Shown: positions 43,286-51,300, numbered from the stretch's first letter. The stretch: 64,000 nucleotides of DNA from Deinococcus seoulensis (GCF_014648115.1 NZ_BMQM01000016.1:31514-95513); one strand, 5' to 3'. Numbers and translations: made by a program. The notes: a model not told the origin generated them from the letters alone.

Positions 43286-44254
43286 TTACTGGTTGTCCGG
43301 GGCGGCCTGCGGGGCCGGGGAGGTCGTGGTGGGCGCGGTGCTGGGTTCGGTCGTGCTGGGTTCAGCGGAGGTGGGTTCAGTGATTGATTCAGTGGTGGGT
43401 TCTGTGGGGAGCGGCGCGCGGAACCGGAAGGTGCTGGCGGTCTCGTAGATGGGACCGGTCTTGCGCAGGATGCTGCGGTACAGGACCGCGCCGCCCGCCT
43501 GCCAGTTCTGCGTGAAGATCAGCGGCGGCACGCGCGGCGCCGGGCCTTTCTTGCGCGCCAGGGTGATGTGCCCCTTGAACGGTTGGTCATCGGTGCGCAG
43601 GCCCAGTTCGTGAATGCCGTCGCGCAGCGCCTGCGCCAGTTCAGTCAGGCCCTCGGCCTCGACCTTCACGAACCACACGCGCGGGCTGCCCTCGTTGGGG
43701 TGGTAGCCGGTGCCGCGCAGGTGCACCTGCATGGGCGCGAGGTCCTGCATCAGCCGCACCCCCAGGCGCTTGAGATCGTCCACGCGGTCGTTCGGCACGG
43801 CCGGCAGGTACGCCAGCGTGACGTGCATCTGGTCGGCGTTCACGTTGCGCCAGTTGCCACGCAGTTTGCGCTGCGCCTCCCGGATCGGCCCAGCGAGGTT
43901 CGCGGGAACCTTCAGCGCGAAGAACAGCCGCTGCGTGCCCGGAGGCTGGTGGTTGTCGTCGCCGCGCTCCTGCCCGGCCGCGCCGCCCGGTTTCGCGGCG
44001 CCCGGCCTGGCGGGGCGGGGCGGACGCTCGCCACGGGGGGCGCCTGCCTCGCGCTGCTCACGGGCGGTCTTCTCACGGCTGTCCTTCTCACGGCTGTCTT
44101 TCTTCTGGGGGCTGTCCTTCCGGTGGGCTGCTGCCCTGGGCCTTCCCTTCTGCTGGGCGGCCTGCCGTGCCTCGGCCAGGGCGCTCTGCAGGGCGCTGCG
44201 GCCGTCCTGCGGGGCGGCGGGTTCTGGTTTACGGGCGGTTTTCTTGATCTTCAT
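43286..44254 (-). CDS. thpR: RNA 2',3'-cyclic phosphodiesterase (LigT) with long charged extensions
   Basis: 2H-phosphoesterases open 2',3'-cyclic phosphates in RNA. The two HxT motifs are HVTLAYL (His144) and HITLARK (His229). The core spans about residues 107-275; the family is usually about 180-200 residues, here 322. The first 100 residues are low-complexity and rich in Lys, Arg, Glu, Ala and Gln (for example KKDSREKDSREKTAREQRE), and the last 45 are Thr/Ser/Pro/Glu-rich with repeated TEP units. Both look disordered; the basic N terminus may bind nucleic acid. Its ATG overlaps the cinA stop as ATGA. Confidence 0.9.
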   Translation of the reverse strand: MKIKKTARKPEPAAPQDGRSALQSALAEARQAAQQKGRPRAAAHRKDSPQKKDSREKDSREKTAREQREAGAPRGERPPRPARPGAAKPGGAAGQERGDDNHQPPGTQRLFFALKVPANLAGPIREAQRKLRGNWRNVNADQMHVTLAYLPAVPNDRVDDLKRLGVRLMQDLAPMQVHLRGTGYHPNEGSPRVWFVKVEAEGLTELAQALRDGIHELGLRTDDQPFKGHITLARKKGPAPRVPPLIFTQNWQAGGAVLYRSILRKTGPIYETASTFRFRAPLPTEPTTESITEPTSAEPSTTEPSTAPTTTSPAPQAAPDNQ

Positions 44255-45522
44255 GCGGTCCTTCCTTCGGGCCGCTGGTCGGGGGCCGGGGTGGGGGAGA
44301 GTTCGGCGGGGACGCTCAGGGCGCGGCGCAGCAGCGACAGGGCGCTCACGGCGGCGCGTTCCCGCACCTGCGCGGCGTCGCCGGGCCAGTTGACGTGCAG
44401 GGTGTCCTGTTGCGGGTCGCGGCCGTCCTGCGGGACGTTCACGGCCACGAAGGCCTGCCCGGCCCGCTCGCCGGTCGTGGCGACGACCACCGCGAGGCCC
44501 ACGTCGGCCCCCAGGTGTTCGCGCGCCCCGGCGGCCAGTTCACGGGCGGCCTGCTCGCTGACGAGACCCTGGTCGCGCAGCGTGACGGGCGTGAGGCCCA
44601 GCGTGATCAGCCGCGCGTGGTCCTGCGTGACGGCGGCGTCCAGGAAGCCCGGCTGGTCGGCCAGCAGCGTGCAGAGCATTCCGGCACTGCCGGCCTCAAT
44701 CACGCCCAGCGTGCGGTTCTGCAAGGCTCCCTGCGCGGCCCCGGCGAGGGTCTGGTCGTCCTCGCCCCAGGTCCAGCGGGACAGCAGTTCGCGCACGCGC
44801 TGCCGGACCGGGTGCAGCAGCGCCGCCGCCTGATCGCGGTCCGGGGCGCTGGCGGCCACGCGCACGTCCACGCCGGTCGCGCGGGCGTACGTGGCGACGC
44901 TGGGGTTCGCCTGCCGGGTCAGGTCGCCCAGCAGCTCGGCGAGGTTACTCTCGCCGATGCCCTGCGTGTGAATGGTGGTGTGTTCCAGCGCCGCGCCGGG
45001 CAGCGGCAGGCGCGGCAGCACCTGCTCGCGCCACATGCGCTGCATCTCGCGGGGCGGGCCGGGCAGCGCGACCAGCAGCTTCGGCGTGCCGCGCGTGGTC
45101 CGCACGAACCAGCCGGGCGCGGTCCCGACCGGGTTGGGCAGGGCCTCGGCGCTGGGAATCAGCCACGCCTGCTTGCGGTTGATTTCGGGCATGACGCGCC
45201 CGCGCGATTCGTACAGGCCGCGCAGGTGCGCGAGTTGATCGGGGTCTTCGGTGGGAGTCTCGTTCAGGGCGGCGGCGATGGCCTCGCGGGTCAGGTCGTC
45301 GTCGGTGGGTCCCAGGCCGCCGCCCAGGATCACCAGGTCCGCGCGGTCCAGGGCCGTGCCGATGGCGTCGGTCAGGCGGGGCAGGTTGTCTCCCAGCACG
45401 GTCTTGCGGTGCAGGGTGACGCCGCGCGCCCCGAGTTCACGGGCGAGGAACGCGGCGTTACTGTCGACGATCTCGCCGAACAGCAGCTCCGTGCCCACGC
45501 TGATAATTTCTGTTAGAAGCAT
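44251..45522 (-). CDS. cinA: CinA family protein (competence/damage-inducible)
   Basis: CinA proteins have a nucleotide-recycling role (ADP-ribose pyrophosphatase and nicotinamide-nucleotide amidase activities) and bind RecA in some bacteria. The 423-residue protein has an N-terminal MoCF-type domain (IISVGTELLFGEIVDSNAAFLARELGARG, GGLGPTDDDLTREA) and a C-terminal CinA domain (TLGVIEAGSAGMLCTLLADQPG, then VVVATTGERAGQAFVAV). GAGG lies five bases before ATG. It leads the recA operon. Confidence 0.95.
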   Translation of the reverse strand: MLLTEIISVGTELLFGEIVDSNAAFLARELGARGVTLHRKTVLGDNLPRLTDAIGTALDRADLVILGGGLGPTDDDLTREAIAAALNETPTEDPDQLAHLRGLYESRGRVMPEINRKQAWLIPSAEALPNPVGTAPGWFVRTTRGTPKLLVALPGPPREMQRMWREQVLPRLPLPGAALEHTTIHTQGIGESNLAELLGDLTRQANPSVATYARATGVDVRVAASAPDRDQAAALLHPVRQRVRELLSRWTWGEDDQTLAGAAQGALQNRTLGVIEAGSAGMLCTLLADQPGFLDAAVTQDHARLITLGLTPVTLRDQGLVSEQAARELAAGAREHLGADVGLAVVVATTGERAGQAFVAVNVPQDGRDPQQDTLHVNWPGDAAQVRERAAVSALSLLRRALSVPAELSPTPAPDQRPEGRTA

Positions 45523-45524
45523 AA
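45508..45524. promoter_or_regulatory. RDRM-like site overlapping the cinA start
   Basis: TTCTGTTAGAAGCATAA matches the recalled radiation/desiccation response motif of Deinococcus (TTATGTNATTGACATAA) at about 12 of 16 specified positions, mainly the outer halves TTNTGT and CATAA. It covers the ATG and lies just downstream of the -10 box, where a repressor such as DdrO would act. The consensus is from memory and the inner bases do not match. Confidence 0.45.
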
Positions 45525-45536
45525 CAACCTCGGCGC

Positions 45537-45565
45537 AGTATAGGCCAAAGCGAAACGTACGTCCA
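45537..45565 (-). promoter_or_regulatory. Promoter of cinA-thpR-recA
   Basis: TGGACG, 17 bases, then TATACT on the minus strand. The -10 box lies 14 bases before the cinA ATG, leaving space for GAGG. Confidence 0.6.
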
Positions 45566-45584
45566 GTGAATCACCAGACGTACG
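45556..45584. promoter_or_regulatory. Nested palindrome over the -35 of the recA operon
   Basis: Outer arms CGTACGTC and GACGTACG (8 bp, perfect) enclose GTGA-A-TCAC. The site overlaps the -35 box, so a second regulator is possible. Confidence 0.5.
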
Positions 45585-45670
45585 CACAGGGCAGAGGGGC
45601 GTCATCCGTCCAGTCTACCCCCAGGCCATGACCGGCCAGACCACCCCGACCAGCCCCGCATTAACCGCGT

Positions 45671-46000
45671 TCAGGCCGCCATTTTCCGGCAGGCTTCCTC
45701 GCAGCGGCGGCACGCCTCGGCGCAGCGCTGGCAGTGCTCATGACTGTGCTGACCGCACTCGGCCGCACACGCCGCGCAGGCCTCGGCGCACAGCGCGCAC
45801 GCCCGCGCATGCACCGCGCTGCCCCGCATCAGCAACCGCGCCGTCAGGGCACACACGTCCGCGTAGTCCCGGTCCAGCCGGATGCAGCCGCGCATCATGT
45901 CGATATCCGGCTCTGACAGGCACGCCGTCGCGCACGCCTCACACGCCGCCACGCACGCCAGACACGCATCGATGCACTCCTGAATCAGCTGTTTGTCCAT
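45671..46000 (-). CDS. Cysteine-rich four-helix copper-storage-like protein (Csp/DUF326)
   Basis: The 109-residue protein has about 17 cysteines spaced as in copper-storage proteins: ECIDACLACVAACEACATAC in the first helix, then CALCAEACAACAAECG and HCQRCAEACRRCEEACRKM. Csp proteins store many Cu(I) ions inside a four-helix bundle. No signal peptide or Tat motif is present, so a cytosolic Csp3-like protein is suggested. ATG 46000 is chosen; a GTG five codons upstream is possible. It is convergent with nothing near and stands alone. Confidence 0.88.
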   Translation of the reverse strand: MDKQLIQECIDACLACVAACEACATACLSEPDIDMMRGCIRLDRDYADVCALTARLLMRGSAVHARACALCAEACAACAAECGQHSHEHCQRCAEACRRCEEACRKMAA

Positions 46001-46102
46001 ACTCCACCGTTTCACACCCCACCCCCGGAAGGGTAGGAGGAAACTTCAGGGGGCATGAGGGCCGCGTAGAACCGACCTTCATCGGACCTGTCACCCCGAG
46101 GG

Positions 46103-46423
46103 TCAGCGGTTCACGAGTTCCGCCACCCATGCCCCGGACAGTTCGCGGTCGTCACGTACCTGCCCGGCCGCGCTGGCGTGCGCCGTGAAGCGCGACACCG
46201 GCCACTCGTGCCCGGCGGCACTCAGCACGTACGACCCGTGCTCGGACGCTCCGGTCACGCGGCGCCCGGAATCCCGGAACCGCACCGTGACCTCCGTTCC
46301 CACCGGAAGCGCTTCCAGTACAGAGTCGGTCACCTCGCCCTGAAAGGAACGCGCCGGGTCCGTCGCCTCGCCCAGCCACGCCCCACGCAGCCCCACCGTC
46401 ACACTCGCACCCGAATCAGTCAT
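46103..46423 (-). CDS. Small protein of unknown function
   Basis: The 106-residue product has no recognised domain. It begins MTDSGASVTVGLRGAWLGEA and has a possible beta-rich core (GTEVTVRFRDSG, GSYVLSAAGHEWPVSRF) then a charged C terminus ending WVAELVNR. Codon use is normal for the genome. It lies alone between the Csp-like gene and ilvA, 72 bp after the ilvA stop on the same strand; a link to ilvA is not shown. Confidence 0.55.
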   Translation of the reverse strand: MTDSGASVTVGLRGAWLGEATDPARSFQGEVTDSVLEALPVGTEVTVRFRDSGRRVTGASEHGSYVLSAAGHEWPVSRFTAHASAAGQVRDDRELSGAWVAELVNR

Positions 46424-46495
46424 GCCTCATCACGACACACCTGCACCCGCCGGGGGTGAGGGCGCCCCCACCCCCCCTTCATGCGCCCCCAACGC

Positions 46496-48049
46496 TCAGG
46501 TCAGGAACAACCGGTACGCCGGATTGGCCGTCATGTCCACCGCCGGGTACCCCAGCCCCGCCAGGAACGCCGCGAACGCCGCCTCATCCCCGGCCGGGAC
46601 CTGAAGGCCCGCCAGCACCCGCCCATGCGCCGACCCATGATTCCGGTAGTGGAACAGGCTGATGTTCCAGCGCCCATGCAGGTGCGTCAGGAACTCCAGC
46701 AGCGCCCCCGGCCGCTCCGGGAACGTGAACGAGTACACCCGCTCATCCGTCGCCTCCGGCGCCCGGCCCCCCACCATGTGCCGCACATGCACCTTGGCCA
46801 GCTCATCCTCCGTCAGGTCCGTCACCGCGTAGCCCAGCCCGACCAGCCCCGCCACCAGCTCCGCCCGCTGCCCCGCGCGGGCCAGTTGCACGCCCACGAA
46901 AATCTGGGCCTCCTCACGCGGCGCGAACCGGTAGTTGAACTCCGTGATCGCCCGCGCCCCCAGCGCCTCCATGAACTCCCGGTACGCCCCCGGCCGCTCC
47001 GGAATCGTCACCGCCAGAATCGCCTCGCGCTGCTCACCCACCTCGGCCCGCTCCGCCACGTGCCGCAACCGGTCGAAATTCACGTTCGCGCCGCACGTCA
47101 GACCCACCAGCGTCTCGCCGCGCACGCCCCGCTCGGCCACGTACTTCTTCAGGCCCGCCACCGCCAGCGCCCCCGCCGGTTCCATCACGGCCCGCGTATC
47201 GTCGAACACGTCCTTGATCGCCGCGCACACCTCATCCGTGTTCACCCGCACCCAGTCATCCACGTACCGGCGCGTCAGATCGAACGTGAACGCCCCCACC
47301 TGCTTGACCGCCACGCCATCCACGAAAATCCCCACCGAATCCAGCCGCACCCGCTCCCCGGCCCGCACCGACTGGAACATCGCGTCACTGTCATCCGGCT
47401 CCACGCCCACGATCCGGATATCGGGCCGCAGCGCCTTCAGCACCCCCGCCACCCCCGCAATCAGGCCGCCGCCGCCCACCGGCACGAACACCGTCACCGG
47501 CCCGTCCACCTCCACCTGCCGGAGCAACTCCAGCGCCACCGTTCCCTGCCCCGCCAGCACCAGCGGATCATCGTACGGATGCACGAACGTCAGACCCAAC
47601 TCCCGCTGCAACTCGAACGCCCGCGCCTCCGCGTCACTGAACGAATCACCGAACAGCACCACCTCCGCCCCCCGCGCCCGGCACGCCCCCACCTTGATCT
47701 CCGGCGTCGTCGCGGGCATCACGATCACTGCCCGCACCCCCAGCTTCTGCGCCGCGAACGCCACCCCCTGCGCGTGATTCCCAGCCGACGCACAGATCAC
47801 CCCACGCGCCCGCTCCTCCGCCGTCAGCTGAGCCATCTTGTTATAAGCGCCCCGCAACTTGAACGAAAAGATCGGCTGCAGATCCTCCCGCTTCAGCAGC
47901 ACCCGGTTCCCCAGCCGCGCACTCAACGACGGCGTCTCACTCACCGGCGTCTCGATCGCCGCGCCGTACACCTTGCTCGTCAGCGCCAGCCGCAGCACAT
48001 CCATCGCGTCCATCTCACCCGGTTTGAACTCCCTGACCTGCATCACCAC
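46496..48049 (-). CDS. ilvA: Threonine ammonia-lyase, biosynthetic
   Basis: It converts threonine to 2-oxobutanoate, the first step to isoleucine. The 517-residue protein has the PLP lysine in IFSFKLRGAYNK (Lys64), the phosphate-binding VPVGGGGLIAGVAGV, and two ACT-like domains after about residue 335 (LAVTIPERPGAYREFM and FTFPERPGALLEFLTH) for isoleucine and valine control, as in the long biosynthetic form. AAGGGG lies six bases before GTG 48049. A terminator hairpin 30 bases upstream suggests attenuation. At 46452-46475 GGGGGTG/CACCCCC may end its transcript. Confidence 0.95.
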   Translation of the reverse strand: MVMQVREFKPGEMDAMDVLRLALTSKVYGAAIETPVSETPSLSARLGNRVLLKREDLQPIFSFKLRGAYNKMAQLTAEERARGVICASAGNHAQGVAFAAQKLGVRAVIVMPATTPEIKVGACRARGAEVVLFGDSFSDAEARAFELQRELGLTFVHPYDDPLVLAGQGTVALELLRQVEVDGPVTVFVPVGGGGLIAGVAGVLKALRPDIRIVGVEPDDSDAMFQSVRAGERVRLDSVGIFVDGVAVKQVGAFTFDLTRRYVDDWVRVNTDEVCAAIKDVFDDTRAVMEPAGALAVAGLKKYVAERGVRGETLVGLTCGANVNFDRLRHVAERAEVGEQREAILAVTIPERPGAYREFMEALGARAITEFNYRFAPREEAQIFVGVQLARAGQRAELVAGLVGLGYAVTDLTEDELAKVHVRHMVGGRAPEATDERVYSFTFPERPGALLEFLTHLHGRWNISLFHYRNHGSAHGRVLAGLQVPAGDEAAFAAFLAGLGYPAVDMTANPAYRLFLT

Positions 48050-48079
48050 GCATCACCCCTTGCTCAGTCCGAACGAAAG

Positions 48080-48107
48080 AAAAACCCCCACCAGCAGCGG
48101 GTGGGGG
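48080..48107 (-). terminator. Terminator hairpin upstream of ilvA (possible attenuator)
   Basis: On the minus strand CCCCCACC-loop-GGTGGGGG is followed by TTTTT, ending 30 bases before ilvA and starting 23 bases after a short leaderless ORF. The next upstream gene ends 430 bp away, so the terminator more likely controls ilvA than ends that gene. Confidence 0.7.
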
Positions 48108-48129
48108 ACGATTGGCAGCGCGCAGGCCG

Positions 48130-48174
48130 TCAGGCGTTCACCCCTGACCAGCCCGTAATTCGCGCCGCTCTCAT
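48130..48174 (-). CDS. Possible leader peptide of ilvA (14 residues)
   Basis: TAAGCT (minus, 48182-48187), seven bases, then ATG opening MRAARITGWSGVNA, a leaderless arrangement. The codons include one Ile, one Thr and one Val but no run, so classical attenuation by isoleucine codons is not shown. GGGTG near the end could pair with CACCC of the terminator arm. Confidence 0.4.
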   Translation of the reverse strand: MRAARITGWSGVNA

Positions 48175-48181
48175 GGGCGAC

Positions 48182-48187
48182 AGCTTA
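48182..48187 (-). promoter_or_regulatory. Probable -10 box of the ilvA leader
   Basis: TAAGCT on the minus strand with seven bases to the leader ATG. Confidence 0.5.
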
Positions 48188-48540
48188 GGCGCCAGCGGCG
48201 GCGGGCGGGTGGGGAAGGGGTAGACAACAGGGGGGCACCTTCCCGTGTGTTTCCCCACCCCCCAGCCCCCTCCCCCAGGGGGGCAGGGGGAGCAGCGTTG
48301 CACTGGGCAGGTATTTCGCGGGCGTTCGTGGTGGGTGATCGGGCGGGGACGGCCACGCCTCACACGCCATCCTCCGATTTCGCCGCGTGCGCCCCGCGCG
48401 CTGCGCGCACGACGGGCCTGGTTGCCATGACCGTTGTAGCGGTATCTGTCCTGGCTCCCCTTGAGGGGAGCTGTCAGCGAAGCTGACTGAGGGGTCCTGC
48501 GAAGCAGATGTGTTGCCCAATCACCCTCACTTCCCAATTC
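48188..48540. other. Gene-poor stretch with hairpin repeats
   Basis: No supported gene. It contains a G/C-run palindrome near 48260-48292 (CCCCCTCCCCCAGGGGGG core) and at 48454-48487 two adjacent hairpins, GCTCCCC/GGGGAGC and GTCAGC/GCTGAC, followed by TGAGGGGTCC. The second pair looks like an intergenic repeat common in other phyla. The G/C-run core is unlike the dispersed family in this window. Confidence 0.6.
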
Positions 48541-49710
48541 CTACGTCCCAGCCAGTTGCTGCGCGAGTGTCTGGGCGGTGTGTGGGCCGAGGGTGTCGGC
48601 GTGGGGGCCGCCGAGGAGGAGGGTGGTGTGGGGGTCGAGGGGTTCGTGGGTGGGTGGGGCGTGGGGGGTGCCGTGGGGGAGGGCGACCCAGCTGCCGGGG
48701 ATGTCGCTGAGGCTGCGGCCCAGGTGCAGCCCCGGTGTGGCGAGGACAGGGAGGGCGTCCATGAGACCGACGAGGTCTTCGAGGGTTTCGCGGCGCAGGC
48801 CGGTGGGCACGCCGGTCAGGTGGCCGCCAGTGGGGGCGTAGCCGTGCGGGTCGCGGTGGTGGATGGCGGGGTGCAGGGTGTACGCGCCGTGCTGGGGAGT
48901 GAGGGTCAGTCCGGCGTGGTGCAGGGTGGGGCTGGTGGGGGTGCTGGGGGCGTTCAGGTGCGGGGTCTGCTGGTAGGCGCGGGCGTGGCGGGTGTGAATG
49001 CCGAGGTGGTGTTCGGCCTGGGTGGGGGCGTCGGCGCCGGTGGCGAGAATGACGTGCCGGGCGCGGAGGGTGTGGGTTTCGTGCGTGATGATCTGGTGGG
49101 TGTTGGTGACGGTCAGGCGTTCGGCGGTGACCACTCCGGCGGGGTGGGGGGCGGCGCGGGTGTTGAGCATCAGGTGCGCGCCGGCGCGGATGGCGGTCTG
49201 CGCGGCGTTCAGGGCGAGCGTGCCGGGGCGGTAGGTCAGGGCGTGCGGGTCGGTGGTGGCGTGCGTGAGGACCCCGGGGTCGATCAGGGCGAGGCTGTCC
49301 GGGTGGCCCTCCAGGGCGTCTGCGGTGGGCACGCTGCCGGGGGCGGGGTGGGTGTGCAGGGTGATGTGGGGGCGGGGGGTGGGCTGGCCGAGTTCCTCGA
49401 TCAGGGCGCGGCTGGCGTGCGCGGCGGGGTGCTGGTCGGGGGTCAGGTGCGCGGTGGTCCACACGCCGGGCGCGAGGATGGTGTGGCCTTCCTCGTTGGG
49501 CAGGCCGCCCTGTTCGATCAGCAGCAGGCGCGTCTGGGGCGCGGCGCGCGTCAGGGCCAGGGTCAGGAGGCTGCCCATGCGGCCGGCGCCGATCACGATG
49601 AAGTCGTAGTGCGTGCCGTCCGGGCGGGGGGCGGGCGGCGTGAACGGCTGGCCGACGTGTGCCCAGACGTGGCCGGGTGGGGTGGGGGCGTCGGGGGTCA
49701 TGCCGGGCAT
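48541..49710 (-). CDS. FAD-dependent amine oxidoreductase (DAO family)
   Basis: The 389-residue protein has the FAD-binding start DFIVIGAGRMGSLLTLALTR (GAGRMG at residues 41-46), a middle strand with HVILATGADAPT, and the C-terminal FAD motif near LLLGGPHADTLGP. This is the DadA/glycine oxidase fold; the substrate is unknown. The protein is about 10% His, many in regular PH, TH and HH pairs, unusual for the family. GTG or ATG alternatives lie at the first few codons. It is divergent from the SpoIID-like gene. Confidence 0.8.
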   Translation of the reverse strand: MPGMTPDAPTPPGHVWAHVGQPFTPPAPRPDGTHYDFIVIGAGRMGSLLTLALTRAAPQTRLLLIEQGGLPNEEGHTILAPGVWTTAHLTPDQHPAAHASRALIEELGQPTPRPHITLHTHPAPGSVPTADALEGHPDSLALIDPGVLTHATTDPHALTYRPGTLALNAAQTAIRAGAHLMLNTRAAPHPAGVVTAERLTVTNTHQIITHETHTLRARHVILATGADAPTQAEHHLGIHTRHARAYQQTPHLNAPSTPTSPTLHHAGLTLTPQHGAYTLHPAIHHRDPHGYAPTGGHLTGVPTGLRRETLEDLVGLMDALPVLATPGLHLGRSLSDIPGSWVALPHGTPHAPPTHEPLDPHTTLLLGGPHADTLGPHTAQTLAQQLAGT

Positions 49711-49882
49711 GATGGCGCGGCGGTGGGGTGCGGCGGGTGGGGCGTGCGTTCACGTCACGTCCACCGTGGGGTGTGTCCGGCCTGTGGTGTATCTGGCCTG
49801 TGCGTCTGGCCTGGGTGGCGGCGGGGCTCTCACGGTTCTGTCAGGCGCGTGCTGGGCGGCGTGGGTATACTCGGCCTTGATC
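49711..49882. promoter_or_regulatory. Divergent promoter region
   Basis: TATACT (49866-49871) is the probable -10 of the SpoIID-like gene, 11 bases before its ATG. Three imperfect TCYGGCCTG copies at about 49778, 49793 and 49807 may be regulatory. Confidence 0.5.
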
Positions 49883-51166
49883 ATGCGTTCATGTCTGCGT
49901 CTCGGCGCTTCTCTGCTGTCCACGCTGCTGCTGGGCCTGGGCGGCGCGTCTGCCCTGAACGTGCGCGTGCTGGTGGCGGCCGCGCCGCAACTCACGGTGC
50001 GCGTGCCGTCCTCACCGGCCCCCGTGACAGGCGTGCCGGGATCGGTCTCGGGCGCGCTGCCGTCCACCACGCTGCCCACGCAGGCATGGACGGTGGGGGT
50101 GTCCGGGTCGGGCGCGGCGGCGCAACTGACCCTGAACGGCCAGCCGACCGGCAGCGCCACCCTGTACCTGCCGCCCGGCGCGGGCCGCACGGTCGAGATC
50201 GCCGGAACCACCTACCGGGGCGGCGTGCAGCTGCGCATCGAGCGGGGCGGCGTGCAGGGCATCAACGTGGTGGACATCGAGGAGTACCTGCGGGCCGTGG
50301 TTCCGGCCGAGATGCCCGCCTCGTGGCCGTCGGCGGCGGTGCAGGCGCAGGCGGTGATCGCGCGGACGTACGTGTCGGCCCGCATCAACCCGGCCGCGCC
50401 GTACGACACCTGCGCCACCGAAAGCTGCCAGGTGTACCCGGGCGTCAGGGCCGAGAAGCCCGCCTCGGACGCCGCCGTGGCCGCCACGCGCGCGCAGGTC
50501 GTGGCGTTCGGCGGCCGGGCGGCCAGCACGTACTTCAGCAGTGATTCCGGCGGGTTCACGGCCTCCAGCGCCGAGGTGTGGGGCACGGACCTTCCGTACC
50601 TGACGGCCCGCCCGGACCCGTTCTCGGCCGGGAGTCCGCGTGCCAGCTGGCAGGTGAGCGTGCCGCTCGCGAAGGTGCAGGCGGTCGCGGCGCAGTACGG
50701 CGCGAAGACGGGCGCGCTGACCAGCGTGACCGTCACGCGCCTGAGCGAGTCGGGCCGCCCGGCCGAGATCATGCTGGTGGGCGCTTCGGGCGCCATGAAA
50801 CTCAGCGGCGCGAACGCCGGGGGCTTCGTGCGGTCGCTGGGCGCGTCGGGCACGCGCGTGACCCTGGCGGGCCTGAACCCGCTGGTCATCACGGGCAGCG
50901 GCGCGGGGCACGGCGTGGGCCTCTCGCAGTACGGGGCGCTGGGACTGGCGCGCGCCGGGTACGACCACCTGCACGTGCTGGGCTTCTACTACCCGGGCAC
51001 GGTGCTGGGCACCCTGACCGGCGCGCGGCCCACCACCCTGCCCGCCGAGCGGCCCGTGCTGGCGATGGGCGCGGCCCTGCCCACCCCAGAGCTGCCACTG
51101 CCCGCCCTGCCGCTGCCTGCCGCTGCCCCGGTCCTGGCGACGGCGCTGTGGACGGCCGCTGAATGA
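49883..51166 (+). CDS. SpoIID/LytB domain protein, secreted
   Basis: SpoIID-type proteins are peptidoglycan lytic transglycosylases or amidase enhancers. The 427-residue protein has a signal peptide (MRSCLRLGASLLSTLLLGLGGASA), then the SpoIID domain with GINVVDIEEYLRAVVPAEMPASWP (the catalytic-type Glu), AVQAQAVIARTYV, TCATESCQVYPG with two cysteines, YFSSDSGGFTASSAEVWG and SGAGHGVGLSQYGALGLARAGYDH. The C terminus is Pro/Ala/Leu-rich. ATG is chosen; a TTG six bases upstream would be leaderless. Its TGA stop is the left flank of repeat copy 7, and lptD-like follows. Confidence 0.88.
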   Translation: MRSCLRLGASLLSTLLLGLGGASALNVRVLVAAAPQLTVRVPSSPAPVTGVPGSVSGALPSTTLPTQAWTVGVSGSGAAAQLTLNGQPTGSATLYLPPGAGRTVEIAGTTYRGGVQLRIERGGVQGINVVDIEEYLRAVVPAEMPASWPSAAVQAQAVIARTYVSARINPAAPYDTCATESCQVYPGVRAEKPASDAAVAATRAQVVAFGGRAASTYFSSDSGGFTASSAEVWGTDLPYLTARPDPFSAGSPRASWQVSVPLAKVQAVAAQYGAKTGALTSVTVTRLSESGRPAEIMLVGASGAMKLSGANAGGFVRSLGASGTRVTLAGLNPLVITGSGAGHGVGLSQYGALGLARAGYDHLHVLGFYYPGTVLGTLTGARPTTLPAERPVLAMGAALPTPELPLPALPLPAAAPVLATALWTAAE

Positions 51167-51300
51167 TACGGATTCCGTCTGTTTCGCTGACAACCCGGAA
51201 CTTCACCGGATTGCCAGCTCCACGTCCGGAACCCGCTTCTCTTCCACTCGCATCCGCTCGGATTGAATGGTCTTTGCCGCCCATTCAATCGGAGTCCGAA
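51167..51300 (-). repeat. Dispersed structured repeat, copy 7 (134 bp)
   Basis: Inverted copy. Flanks TGA at 51164-51166 (stop of the SpoIID-like gene) and TGA at 51301-51303. Hairpin B arms GCTGACAACCCGG and CCGGATTGCCAGC (one G-T pair); hairpin A arms GATTGAATGG and CCATTCAATC with a changed loop. The right end reads GGAGTCCGAA and supplies an ATG. Confidence 0.9.

Noticed and set aside
48080..48187. T-box riboswitch before ilvA
   Set aside because: The leader segment AGGGGTGAACGCC resembles the T-box core only loosely and no Stem I with specifier loop fits in the short leader.
48508..50544. 678-codon plus-strand frame over the DAO gene and the SpoIID-like gene start
   Set aside because: The DAO protein on the minus strand has FAD motifs; this frame is Gly/Val-rich and runs into the wrong frame of the SpoIID-like gene.
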